A stretch of DNA of 11,256 nt from an uncultured Pirellula sp. (GCA_903892365.1 CAITIF010000639.1:1-11256), one strand, 5' to 3'. Counted from the stretch's first letter, positions 1 through 6,350 are shown. Notes: generated from the sequence alone by a model not told the origin. Program-made: numbers and translations.

Positions 1-7
1 CACAATA

Positions 8-145
8 CGAACGCCAAAAGGTGCCACCCACCAATCGAACGCCAAAAGGTGCCACCCACCAATTGCTTTTCTAACTGTCGAAAAATGTGGGGCGAAAAAT
101 GACTGGAGCAATTAGAACGAACGCCAATAGGTGCCACCCACCAAT
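8..145. repeat. Three copies of a 28-bp direct repeat (two in tandem, one displaced)
   Basis: A 28-bp unit beginning CGAACGCCAAAAGGTG and ending CCACCCACCAAT occurs at 8-35 and again, identical and with no gap, at 36-63. A third copy lies at 118-145 with a single A-to-T change at position 128. Each unit contains the small perfect palindrome GGTGCCACC. The first copy lies so close to the window edge that more copies may exist to the left. Weaker similarity continues after the units: CCAATTGC, then TGTCG, then ATGTG recur in the same order at 59-89 and 155-184, so the true repeat may be longer and degenerate. No protein is plausibly encoded here. The function is unknown; a dispersed intergenic repeat family is the simplest reading. 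Confidence 0.9.
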
Positions 146-184
146 CGTCCCCCGCCAATTGCCCTTCCACTTTTGTCGGATGTG

Positions 185-203
185 TTTGCGAAACGTTCGC
201 AAA
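185..203. promoter_or_regulatory. Perfect inverted repeat upstream of the arsR-type gene
   Basis: TTTGCGAA at 185-192 and its exact reverse complement TTCGCAAA at 196-203 flank a 3-bp spacer. The symmetry and location, about 100 bp before the repressor start and just upstream of a second inverted repeat, suggest a binding site for a dimeric regulator. Which protein binds is not shown by the sequence. Confidence 0.5.
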
Positions 204-214
204 AGAAAAATGCG

Positions 215-240
215 AATACTTGACGAATCCATCAAGTGTT
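215..240. promoter_or_regulatory. Candidate ArsR/SmtB operator (12-2-12 imperfect inverted repeat) overlapping a -35 element
   Basis: The left arm AATACTTGACGA (215-226) and right arm CCATCAAGTGTT (229-240) are separated by 2 bp and match as an inverted repeat at 9 of 12 positions, with the core ACTTGA/TCAAGT perfect. A 12-2-12 imperfect inverted repeat is the known operator form of the ArsR/SmtB family. A possible -35 hexamer TTGACG lies inside the left arm (220-225), with a weak -10 candidate TAAGCT at 242-247. Binding of the downstream repressor here would block RNA polymerase and autoregulate the operon. The promoter boxes are tentative. Confidence 0.6.
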
Positions 241-254
241 GTAAGCTTATTGGA

Positions 255-284
255 CGATCAATCATTTGATTGATTGATTGATCG
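255..284. promoter_or_regulatory. Inverted repeat with TTGA tetranucleotide run before the arsR-type start
   Basis: CGATCAATCA (255-264) and TGATTGATCG (275-284) are perfect 10-bp inverted arms around a 10-bp spacer, which itself continues the TTGA/TGAT tetranucleotide pattern. The element ends 15 bp before the ATG at 300, so it would lie in the 5' untranslated region or over the transcription start. It could be a second operator or an RNA hairpin affecting translation; the simple-sequence nature also allows chance. Confidence 0.4.
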
Positions 285-299
285 ACTTAGTGAGTTCCA

Positions 300-674
300 A
301 TGAAAAGCAAAGACGATGAAGAGCTGGGTTGCTATGGAGAGCCACATGACGGTGCCCTCTCCAAGCCAACTCCGGCAGCTGAAAATACCTGTTCACGCGC
401 GGCGAGCATTTTTCGTGCGTTAGGGGACTTGAGCCGGTTGAGATTGCTGTCTTTGCTTGCCAAGCGTGAAATGTGCGTTACAGAACTGACCGAGATTCTT
501 CACGATAACCTACCTGCGATTTCACAGCGTCTAAAGCTGCTTCGTGCGGAACGTATTGTGGCAACTCGTCGCCAAGGCAAGCACATTTTTTATCGCTTGG
601 CTGACAATCATATTGCTCACTTGATCGCGAACGGACTCGCACATGGCGAAGAGCCTGACGATAGCCCGGACTGA
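300..674 (+). CDS. ArsR/SmtB-family metal-responsive repressor, zinc-type
   Basis: This 124-residue protein is a winged-helix metal-sensing repressor of the ArsR/SmtB family, expected to bind operator DNA as a dimer and release it when metal binds. The DNA-binding core is visible at about residues 33-100: the segment starting RALGDLSRLRLL, the recognition-helix region around AISQRLKLLRAE, and the beta-wing around RRQGKHIFYRL. The C-terminal helix carries D102, H104, H115 and E118, the same residues and spacing as the alpha5 zinc site of SmtB (D104, H106, H117, E120). C59 in EMCVTEL corresponds to the SmtB alpha3 cysteine; C11 and C31 lie in an N-terminal extension. The ATG at 300 has no strong ribosome binding site. 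It is followed after 40 nt by the His-rich gene and is probably co-transcribed with it. Zinc is the best-supported ligand; cobalt or cadmium are possible. Confidence 0.93.
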   Translation: MKSKDDEELGCYGEPHDGALSKPTPAAENTCSRAASIFRALGDLSRLRLLSLLAKREMCVTELTEILHDNLPAISQRLKLLRAERIVATRRQGKHIFYRLADNHIAHLIANGLAHGEEPDDSPD

Positions 675-714
675 GAACCTTGGTTTCTATTACTACCTGA
701 AGAGGACAAATAAA

Positions 715-1059
715 ATGAGTCACACACACGAAGACCACTCCCACGTTCATGGTTCCAATTGTGGCCATACCGCCGTGCAGCACGGCGATCACGTTGACTT
801 TTTGCACGATGGTCATCTGCATCATCAAACGAAAGATGGAGTTGTCGAGGAACACGCATTGGACGTATCCGACGAGAATCCTGCTTCCTGCACGGGTGGG
901 CATGTTTGTTCCGGACACGACGCCTCCCACATTCATGGACCGGGTTGCGGGCACGAGGCGGTTCCGCACGGCGACCATATCGACTATCTTGTGGATGGTC
1001 ATTTGCATCACCAGCATAATGGTCACTGCGACAATCACGGCTCCGTCAAACTGGCTTAA
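715..1059 (+). CDS. Small His-rich metal-binding protein with two tandem 30-residue repeats
   Basis: A 114-residue protein with 26 histidines and 5 cysteines by hand count, and no signal peptide or membrane segment, so probably cytoplasmic. Residues 9-38 and 71-100 are a duplicated unit, identical at 22 of 30 positions, with the pattern SHxHGxxCGHxAVxHGDHxD, then a short link, then DGHLHHQ. An acidic linker (39-70) with extra His and Cys joins them, and the C-terminus adds HNGHCDNH. Such composition indicates binding of several Zn-like ions. The ATG at 715 is chosen because GAAGAGGA (698-705) lies just upstream and the His-rich sequence begins at once. It follows a zinc-type ArsR repressor, so a role as zinc buffer, store or chaperone induced by excess metal is inferred. 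I recall similar short His-rich proteins near metal-resistance genes but know no proven function. Confidence 0.85.
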   Translation: MSHTHEDHSHVHGSNCGHTAVQHGDHVDFLHDGHLHHQTKDGVVEEHALDVSDENPASCTGGHVCSGHDASHIHGPGCGHEAVPHGDHIDYLVDGHLHHQHNGHCDNHGSVKLA

Positions 1060-1071
1060 GCATCCAAACTT

Positions 1072-1097
1072 CGCAAGGATTCGGGAACTTGCGTTTT
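1072..1097 (+). terminator. Candidate Rho-independent terminator of the arsR/His-rich operon
   Basis: CGCAAG (1072-1077) pairs with CTTGCG (1088-1093) across a 10-nt loop and is followed directly by TTTT (1094-1097). It begins 13 nt after the stop of the His-rich gene. The stem is short (6 bp) with a T-run of only four, so it is a plausible but modest terminator; it overlaps the last bases of the convergent esterase gene. Confidence 0.5.
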
Positions 1098-2301
1098 ATG
1101 GCGCAACGCCATAGATAAATCGCAGTGCATCGGGAAACCGCCTTGCCCAGGCCCTCTCGTTGTGTGCAGCTCCCTCGTCCAAATAAGTCTTTAAGTCGAT
1201 TGAATCATCGGAAGAATTTGATTCAATCGCTCTGCTTAACCGCATTAATCTTTCGACATGCGCTGCGGATCGGCCAGAATCTACGCTTTCCATCGTCCCG
1301 AAATCTAGCCAAAGTTTCCGTTTGGGTATGCGACTGCGCTGTTGATTCTCAAGCCCTTCTTTTTCAATACTCCTAAGAAGTCGTTCATCAGCCCAAGCAA
1401 GAGATGGGGACATGCATATCGCATTGCCAAAAATCTCTGATTTGGTTGAAAATGCTTCGAGAGCAAACAGGCCTCCCAAAGAAGAACCGCCAAGAGTCGT
1501 GTTAGCAGGTTCCGGCATAGTACGATACCTTCTATCGACTTCTGGCTTCACCCGATGGATGATCCATTCTAAGTGGTCCATAGGGAGCCCTTTTTCGTCT
1601 CTCGTATACTCACGCAAGCGTTCTTTGGAGTTATCGACCGCGACGATTAAGATGGGGGGAATTTCGCTTTTTTCGATGAGAGAATCTGCGCTTTCGTCTG
1701 CTTGCCACTCTACGCCAAATGCAGCGGCAGCAGAATCGAAGACATTCTGTCCGTCCATCAGATAAAGTACTGGGTAACGCTCCTCTAACGTTGTGTAGGC
1801 AGGGGGCCTCCATACTTGAACACGCCGAGTTGCAGCTATCGAATCATCCTGAATTTCTAGGACATCGATATTGCCTGTGACAGTGGAACGTTGAACGGCT
1901 GACTTGGGCCATCCTTCGACCGTGATTTCGACCGTAGTACTCTCAACGATCCGAAGCACTCGATTTGGAATGTCTTTTCCTTGAGCCGTCTTTTCGACAG
2001 TCCCCCAAGTACCTTGAGTGCATTTGTACTGGAGTACATCTCCCTTTTTTGCATTCAGCGTTCCCTTCCATTCGTTCGATTCCTTGGCTCGGACTAATTG
2101 TAAGCCGTCGGGTTTCCAAGGTCCCATAGAGGGTAAGCTGCCAGCTAGAAAAATCGACATACCGTCTGGCACATCTAAGGTGGAGCGAACAAGAAATTCG
2201 ACCGTGCAACTTTGTTCATTCGTGTTGAAATTCGCCGCCAGTGCGGGCTGAATGGAAGCTAGCATCATTCCGAAAACAAGAAGCAACGGTTTTCCTATCA
2301 T
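1096..2301 (-). CDS. Exported esterase, enterochelin-esterase/EstD-like alpha/beta hydrolase
   Basis: From the ATG at 2301 this is a 401-residue secreted hydrolase. Residues 1-23 form a Sec signal peptide with a hydrophobic core and likely cleavage after ALA. Residues about 30-130 look like a beta-sandwich, CBM20/48-like (LAGSLPSMGPWKP is typical of such domains). From about 157 the esterase domain (PF00756-type) follows: YPVLYLMDGQNVF, the nucleophile elbow GGSSLGG with S274, and a C-terminal EGAAHNERAW with the likely catalytic H380; the acid may be in DFGTMESVD (333-340). It would cleave an ester in the periplasm or outside the cell; the substrate is unknown, and no iron-siderophore genes are nearby. 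The reading frame also allows a TTG start at 2334, but that places 11 polar residues before the signal peptide and has no better ribosome binding site. Confidence 0.85.
   Translation of the reverse strand: MIGKPLLLVFGMMLASIQPALAANFNTNEQSCTVEFLVRSTLDVPDGMSIFLAGSLPSMGPWKPDGLQLVRAKESNEWKGTLNAKKGDVLQYKCTQGTWGTVEKTAQGKDIPNRVLRIVESTTVEITVEGWPKSAVQRSTVTGNIDVLEIQDDSIAATRRVQVWRPPAYTTLEERYPVLYLMDGQNVFDSAAAAFGVEWQADESADSLIEKSEIPPILIVAVDNSKERLREYTRDEKGLPMDHLEWIIHRVKPEVDRRYRTMPEPANTTLGGSSLGGLFALEAFSTKSEIFGNAICMSPSLAWADERLLRSIEKEGLENQQRSRIPKRKLWLDFGTMESVDSGRSAAHVERLMRLSRAIESNSSDDSIDLKTYLDEGAAHNERAWARRFPDALRFIYGVAP
1097..1113. other. Short-loop hairpin covering the esterase stop codon
   Basis: TATGGCG (1097-1103) and CGCCATA (1107-1113) are perfect 7-bp inverted arms around the 3-nt loop CAA. 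The element lies on the final codons of the minus-strand esterase; most of its stop codon (1096-1098) is in the stem. No T-run follows on either strand. It may be a transcript-end stabilising hairpin or add to termination at this convergent junction. Confidence 0.5.
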
Positions 2302-2368
2302 GCAATGGCTTTCGTTCCGATCACTGTGATTCAATACGTAACATGGGAGAAGGGGGCATCGCAGACCC

Positions 2369-2554
2369 TTACTTCGCAGAGATGGATTCCCGAAACTTGT
2401 TTGCTAGTTCGATTAGGTGAGGCACCTTAACCTTATCCAAATCCCTCATTGCATTGTCGGAGTTTCCAAGCTTGTGGTAGGCAGTGGCTGCGGTCACCAG
2501 GTATACCAAAACGAGATAAACATAGACAAGGCAAGCAACGCGGACTCGGCGCAA
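2369..2554 (-). CDS. Doubtful small ORF, hydrophobic N-terminus and TPR-like helix pair
   Basis: A possible 61-residue protein with a TTG start at 2554 and no convincing ribosome binding site. Residues about 7-24 are hydrophobic (VACLVYVYLVLVYLVTAA), and the stretch AYHKLGNSDNAMRDLDKV resembles a TPR helix turn. It lies between the degenerate-GGDEF gene (38 nt downstream of its end) and the esterase on the same strand. It could be a small membrane peptide, the remnant of a larger TPR protein, or a chance ORF. The open frame continues upstream only to a stop near 2579-2581 and has no ATG before the TTG. Confidence 0.3.
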   Translation of the reverse strand: MRRVRVACLVYVYLVLVYLVTAATAYHKLGNSDNAMRDLDKVKVPHLIELANKFRESISAK

Positions 2555-2559
2555 ACGCG

Positions 2560-2591
2560 TTGGTTTATTTGAGTTGGTTTATCCGAGTTGG
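2560..2591. repeat. 14-bp imperfect tandem duplication
   Basis: TTGGTTTATTTGAG (2560-2573) is followed directly by TTGGTTTATCCGAG (2574-2587), two mismatches, and by a further TTGG. It sits in the short gap after the 498-residue gene. It looks like a local replication-slippage duplication; no function is evident. Confidence 0.6.
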
Positions 2592-2592
2592 C

Positions 2593-4089
2593 CTAGTAGA
2601 CTTCGATTGTTTTGATGGCGCCCGCCCCTTGTTTGGTCGCACCATCTAAGCATCGCACGGCTGACTGAATCAGTTGTTCGATCTTGAACGAACGCGATGG
2701 AGCGATGACAGATGCAACTCCTGCGACCAAGGGAATAGCAGATGCAACCGCAAGCTTCGCTTCAGGATCGGTCTCTTGTAGCTTCGAGAAGGATTCGCGA
2801 ATCCATCGAGCTACCTCGGAACGTTCCACGTCTTCGTACACTAAGGATAGGTCCCCTTCGTCACTGACAAACCCCCGTGCATTCGCGGCCAGTCCAAACT
2901 CGTCAATGCAGTGAATAAATTTCGATTGCCAACCTTGAATGGCGGATGGCGAAGTTGGTTGTTGCGATTCGAGGCACTTCACCACCAAGAAACTCAATTC
3001 TGTCTGGTTGCTTCTCGCTTGCGTTAATATTTTTTCTAGATTGCTGCTCAGCTCAGGATCATTGACCGAGCGGATTTCTACAAATCGGCGATCGTTCAGT
3101 TTCGTTACTTTAGGCTTTACCGACGTTTCTGCGGTTGGAAGCAAGTCTTTCTGCGGTAGCCCATCGTGGTCGCTTGAGGGTAAGCCACCAGCCAATGCCA
3201 ACTCTAGTCGATGCCAATGATCGAGCAGCCTGTTCCAATCCACCAAGCCGACTGCAACTTCTGCGGGAACGCGAATCTTCTGATTTTGCTCGGAGAATTG
3301 ACAGGCTAACGACCACCAACCTGCAGCTCGTTTGTCTTTGGACGTATCGATCGCTAACGCCTCGATGGCTCGCTTGGATATCGCGACACCTTCATTTCTG
3401 GATTGAAATGTCGAATGCCAGAAGCGTTTTGCGAGACGGTTTGTCGATATATTGAAGGTGTTTTCCAAGTGGGGAAATGGATCCTCTTGGCTCGACTTGG
3501 TCAAAAACCATTCCGTAAGATCCGACGACTCCAGTAGCCGGTTCAATTCAGCGACTGCGATTGTGGATCGAAAAAGCGATAGCGTGTCGCTCAAACCGGT
3601 GCCAAGCTTACCTTCTCCTGCCGACAGATAAATCGGTATCAATGGTCGCAGAAGGACGCGTCGAGAATGCAGAACACCAAAGGACTCGTGAACCGAATGC
3701 AGGTTCTTGACCAATCGGCTCAGTCCGGCACCGATTTGCTGACATGGTCCAGTGCTATGAGCTTGGTCAGGATCGTTCACCATCGAGGATGATAGAAGTT
3801 CATTCATCAGGGCTTCGATAACGCACAGGGTCCTTTTCGCATCAGGCGTTGGCGAACTTCCTACGGGCAATCGCCCAGGAACTTCCAGAATAAAGTTGAC
3901 GCATTCCTTTGCCAGCTTGGTTGTTCTTGCAGCTGCATAGCCCAATGCATCCGAGCGAAACTCACGGGTTTCAGGTCGGTCGGTAGCGCCATGCGTGCTC
4001 GCCAAGGCAGGTACGTTGATGGATGGACCACCGATGATAGGAACAGAGAATGTTGAAGGTTTTATAGAGGGAGCCAACTGAATCGCCAT
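2593..4089 (-). CDS. Unrecognised protein with a degenerate GGDEF-like C-terminal domain
   Basis: A 498-residue protein from ATG 4089. The first 330 residues match no family I recognise: a Pro/Ser-rich start without a clear signal peptide, then a mostly helical region. Residues about 345-498 follow the layout of a GGDEF (diguanylate cyclase) domain: a strand LSFLVVKC, a helix, the hairpin region GFVSDEGDLSLVYE (406-419) where GGDEF should sit, a helix EVARWIRESFSKLQE, the strand LVAGVASVIAP (IGVA-like), then the helix IEQLIQSAVRCLDGATKQGAG ending in a strand. The GGDEF residues are not conserved, so cyclase activity is unlikely; a c-di-GMP or nucleotide-binding, or purely structural, role is inferred. 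It lies 178 bp downstream of the COG3014-like gene and may have its own promoter. The fold assignment is moderate, the ORF itself strong. Confidence 0.8.
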   Translation of the reverse strand: MAIQLAPSIKPSTFSVPIIGGPSINVPALASTHGATDRPETREFRSDALGYAAARTTKLAKECVNFILEVPGRLPVGSSPTPDAKRTLCVIEALMNELLSSSMVNDPDQAHSTGPCQQIGAGLSRLVKNLHSVHESFGVLHSRRVLLRPLIPIYLSAGEGKLGTGLSDTLSLFRSTIAVAELNRLLESSDLTEWFLTKSSQEDPFPHLENTFNISTNRLAKRFWHSTFQSRNEGVAISKRAIEALAIDTSKDKRAAGWWSLACQFSEQNQKIRVPAEVAVGLVDWNRLLDHWHRLELALAGGLPSSDHDGLPQKDLLPTAETSVKPKVTKLNDRRFVEIRSVNDPELSSNLEKILTQARSNQTELSFLVVKCLESQQPTSPSAIQGWQSKFIHCIDEFGLAANARGFVSDEGDLSLVYEDVERSEVARWIRESFSKLQETDPEAKLAVASAIPLVAGVASVIAPSRSFKIEQLIQSAVRCLDGATKQGAGAIKTIEVY

Positions 4090-4267
4090 CGTAACTGCCG
4101 CAGTACACAGGATTGAAACAAAGGTCTAGCCGACTGTAGCTTGCATATATCGGGTGCGTTGAGACGATTTGTGTTCTTGCGTTGGCGGGGAACTGAGAAG
4201 CGACAGGCCATTGGACGACTATAGGGATTATGGCGATTGTGCCGGCGTTAGAGATTCTCACGGAAGG

Positions 4268-5629
4268 TTAGGGCACCGTGCTGCATGTGATTTGGCTTAC
4301 GCACCGAGAATCTGGGAACCATGAAATCACGTAAGTATTTTGCCCATCGTTGACTCGCACTTTCGTTTGTTGAGTAGGCCCGACTGGACGTCCGTTGGCA
4401 AGCGGGCTTAAATTCAAAACATGGTCGCCAACGGGTACTTCCACTCGCAGTAATTGGACATCGCGAGGCAGCAACCCCCAGCAGCGCGTATCTGCGGCTT
4501 CAGTGGCTTCCCAGGCAACACCGACGATATCCATCCCAAGCGAAGTGAGCCCATCTTTTTTCCCCATCGTATCTTTGGCGGCCACAATAGTTGCCTTTTT
4601 GATGACTCGCCTCGCAACCGCTCGTGCGACGATGGAGTTGCGATTGGCTTGGTAAGTCTTTCTCGCCAGTTCTTCGATATTGGCCAATGAAGCTGTAGGG
4701 CCGATTCGTTGAGAATTGATTTGCACCCCCACCGAGTCCACATCCGAATCGGGAACAACGATATCCGGGATTTTGATAGGTGCGATTGTTGGAGGCAGTT
4801 TGTAAGGCCCCACTGCCGATACGATTCGATCCGCAATCAAAAGCGCATCGCTGGTCGGTCGTTCCGCCACTTCGACTTTGTAAGGCCCTCGGCCAACCAT
4901 CGCAAACACATAAACGACTCCATGGCCGGATTGCGAATGAACACCTTTCTGCACACGAGCCAAGTCCCAGAGCAAAGGTTCACAGCCGGGTAGAAGGGAC
5001 GATGCCATTTGATAATTGCGAATGGCATCGTCGTAATCACGATGCGTGGCCTCACGAAGCATTCCTCGCATGTAGAATCCTAGCGGCAAAGGCACGTAGT
5101 CCGTAGGCTCTTTTCCGCTGGTGGACACGAATCGTTCCGTGAGCTGTTCGTGCTTGTCTTGAATCTGAAGCGTGTAGCTTTCGGCATCGATACCATCATG
5201 CATTAAACTGGACAGGGATAACATCACGCGAATGAGGATCTTTTCGTAGTCTTCCCCGGCATAGGATCGAGTTTGATCGTCGGTCCACATCGATACGGTA
5301 TTCTCGGCGACCGAAGGTTGCTCCAATTGATCAAATCGATCTCGCACCTCCTTGAGCCTAGCTTCTGCTTGCTTCGCTTGGCCACCCAACAAATCCACAA
5401 CCGCAAGATCAAGGTTTACGACATCGCGATCGTGGCGGCTGGATTTGGCAAGCTTTTCCAGCCCTTCGCGGCACGCTTGCATCTGCCCGTCATAGAAGAG
5501 CGAGCGCGGGATAGCAATTCGCTTTGCGTGGGTCGAGCACCCGAAGATCGAAACAACCGAAGCAACAACGACAAGAAGTCGGACGGCGAACTTGCTTTTC
5601 TGATGTATCGACGGGGCGCATCGAATCAT
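4268..5629 (-). CDS. COG3014-like lipoprotein encoded with LpoB
   Basis: A 453-residue predicted lipoprotein. A positively charged start and hydrophobic stretch (17-29) end in the lipobox IFGC with C31 as the lipid anchor. Residues about 41-230 are helical and TPR-like (for example DYDDAIRNYQMASSLLPG), including the GEDYEKILIRVMLSLSSL segment that I associate with COG3014. The C-terminal part contains DTRCWGLLPRDVQLLRVEVP (381-400), a region also typical of that family, and ends in a beta-rich domain. The ATG overlaps the stop of the upstream LpoB-like gene as ATGA, so the two are translationally coupled. In other bacteria COG3014 genes occur next to lpoB; the biochemical role is not established, but an envelope function linked to peptidoglycan synthase control is inferred from that context. 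Confidence 0.82.
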   Translation of the reverse strand: MIRCAPSIHQKSKFAVRLLVVVASVVSIFGCSTHAKRIAIPRSLFYDGQMQACREGLEKLAKSSRHDRDVVNLDLAVVDLLGGQAKQAEARLKEVRDRFDQLEQPSVAENTVSMWTDDQTRSYAGEDYEKILIRVMLSLSSLMHDGIDAESYTLQIQDKHEQLTERFVSTSGKEPTDYVPLPLGFYMRGMLREATHRDYDDAIRNYQMASSLLPGCEPLLWDLARVQKGVHSQSGHGVVYVFAMVGRGPYKVEVAERPTSDALLIADRIVSAVGPYKLPPTIAPIKIPDIVVPDSDVDSVGVQINSQRIGPTASLANIEELARKTYQANRNSIVARAVARRVIKKATIVAAKDTMGKKDGLTSLGMDIVGVAWEATEAADTRCWGLLPRDVQLLRVEVPVGDHVLNLSPLANGRPVGPTQQTKVRVNDGQNTYVISWFPDSRCVSQITCSTVP

Positions 5630-6297
5630 CGCTTCAGAGGATTGTAATTCCAGATTTTGCCCATGGCGGACTTGTGATAGCCCTTGCGTACTTCCGAGGA
5701 TAGCTTGTCGTACTTACCAGTGTGAAGGTTGGTCAGCTCCAGCGTCAATTCGTAATCGCGTTGTGTCGAGCTGTTTCGCTTGGTCGTACCGCTCGTAAGT
5801 GTTGCGTACAAAAAGTAATCGACGGGTGCGCCACCGCGTTGCAACACGGCTTTAAAGAGACTCATGTTGTCGGGGACCATCAACGCGTCCGGACGCATTC
5901 TTGTTTCGTGCAAAGCAGCATCCACCATGCGTCGGCTAATCGGCTGGAACGAATTGGATTCCAAAATCTGCGAATCGATCTGGTTGTACAACTTGTCTTT
6001 GAAGTCACCGATGTCTTCGGCACTTTTGTTCTCGATGCCAATAAAGCAAATGGTCTTCTTGATGGGCAACCCATCCTGGCCGACCGGACAGTCCTCCGTT
6101 GGAATTTGCTGCCTAGCGAGCAGTTTCGCAACGGCTTCGTCGACGAGAGGATCGAAAACTTCGGCCCCAGCTTCATGGCTACCTACCATGTTCTCGGCGC
6201 TAGGCTTAATCACATGCCCGTATTGATACCCCCGGCAGCCAGAAAAACCAGCAGCCGCAAGCAACGATAAACCTGAAAGCCATTCTCGACGCAACAT
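5626..6297 (-). CDS. lpoB: LpoB-like lipoprotein (peptidoglycan synthase activator family)
   Basis: A 223-residue protein from ATG 6297, chosen because AAAGGA lies about 6 nt upstream and the signal peptide starts right there; the open frame extends to 6441 without a better start. Residues 1-20 are a lipoprotein signal (MLRREWLSGLSLLAAAG) and FSGC gives C21 as the anchor. The mature part matches the LpoB/YcfM fold: ICFIGIENKSAEDIG, a helix DKLYNQIDSQILESNSFQPI followed by SRRMVDAALHE, then a strand YFLYATLTSG and the paired strands YELTLELTNLHTGKYD. LpoB in E. coli is an outer-membrane lipoprotein that activates the synthase PBP1B. Whether this distant homologue has a PBP partner is unknown. 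It is first in a unit with the COG3014-like gene (4-nt overlap). Confidence 0.82.
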   Translation of the reverse strand: MLRREWLSGLSLLAAAGFSGCRGYQYGHVIKPSAENMVGSHEAGAEVFDPLVDEAVAKLLARQQIPTEDCPVGQDGLPIKKTICFIGIENKSAEDIGDFKDKLYNQIDSQILESNSFQPISRRMVDAALHETRMRPDALMVPDNMSLFKAVLQRGGAPVDYFLYATLTSGTTKRNSSTQRDYELTLELTNLHTGKYDKLSSEVRKGYHKSAMGKIWNYNPLKR

Positions 6298-6334
6298 GGG
6301 ATTCCTTTCCCGTGAAACTATTTCAAACCGTACC

Positions 6335-6350
6335 GGAATTGTGCAATTCC
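6335..6350. promoter_or_regulatory. Inverted repeat ahead of the lpoB-like gene
   Basis: GGAATTG (6335-6341) and CAATTCC (6344-6350) are perfect 7-bp inverted arms with a 2-bp spacer, 38 bp upstream of the lpoB-like ATG. This is a good position and size for a repressor or activator site for the lpoB/COG3014 unit, but no binding protein can be named. Confidence 0.4.

Noticed and set aside
8..145. CRISPR array from 28-bp repeats
   Set aside because: The first two repeats abut with no spacer, the third lies 54 bp further, and no cas gene is present.
478..1038. 186-residue minus-strand frame opposite arsR and the His-rich gene
   Set aside because: It is Met/Val-rich because the His codons CAT and CAC read as ATG and GTG on the other strand. 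The plus-strand proteins have clear family and repeat signals.
2302..2334. TTG start of the esterase, adding 11 residues
   Set aside because: The ATG at 2301 places the signal peptide right at the N-terminus; the extension is polar and has no better ribosome binding site.
3971..4261. 96-residue minus-strand frame in the gap after the COG3014-like gene
   Set aside because: It overlaps the start of the 498-residue gene in another frame, has no recognisable domain, and most of it covers the likely promoter region.
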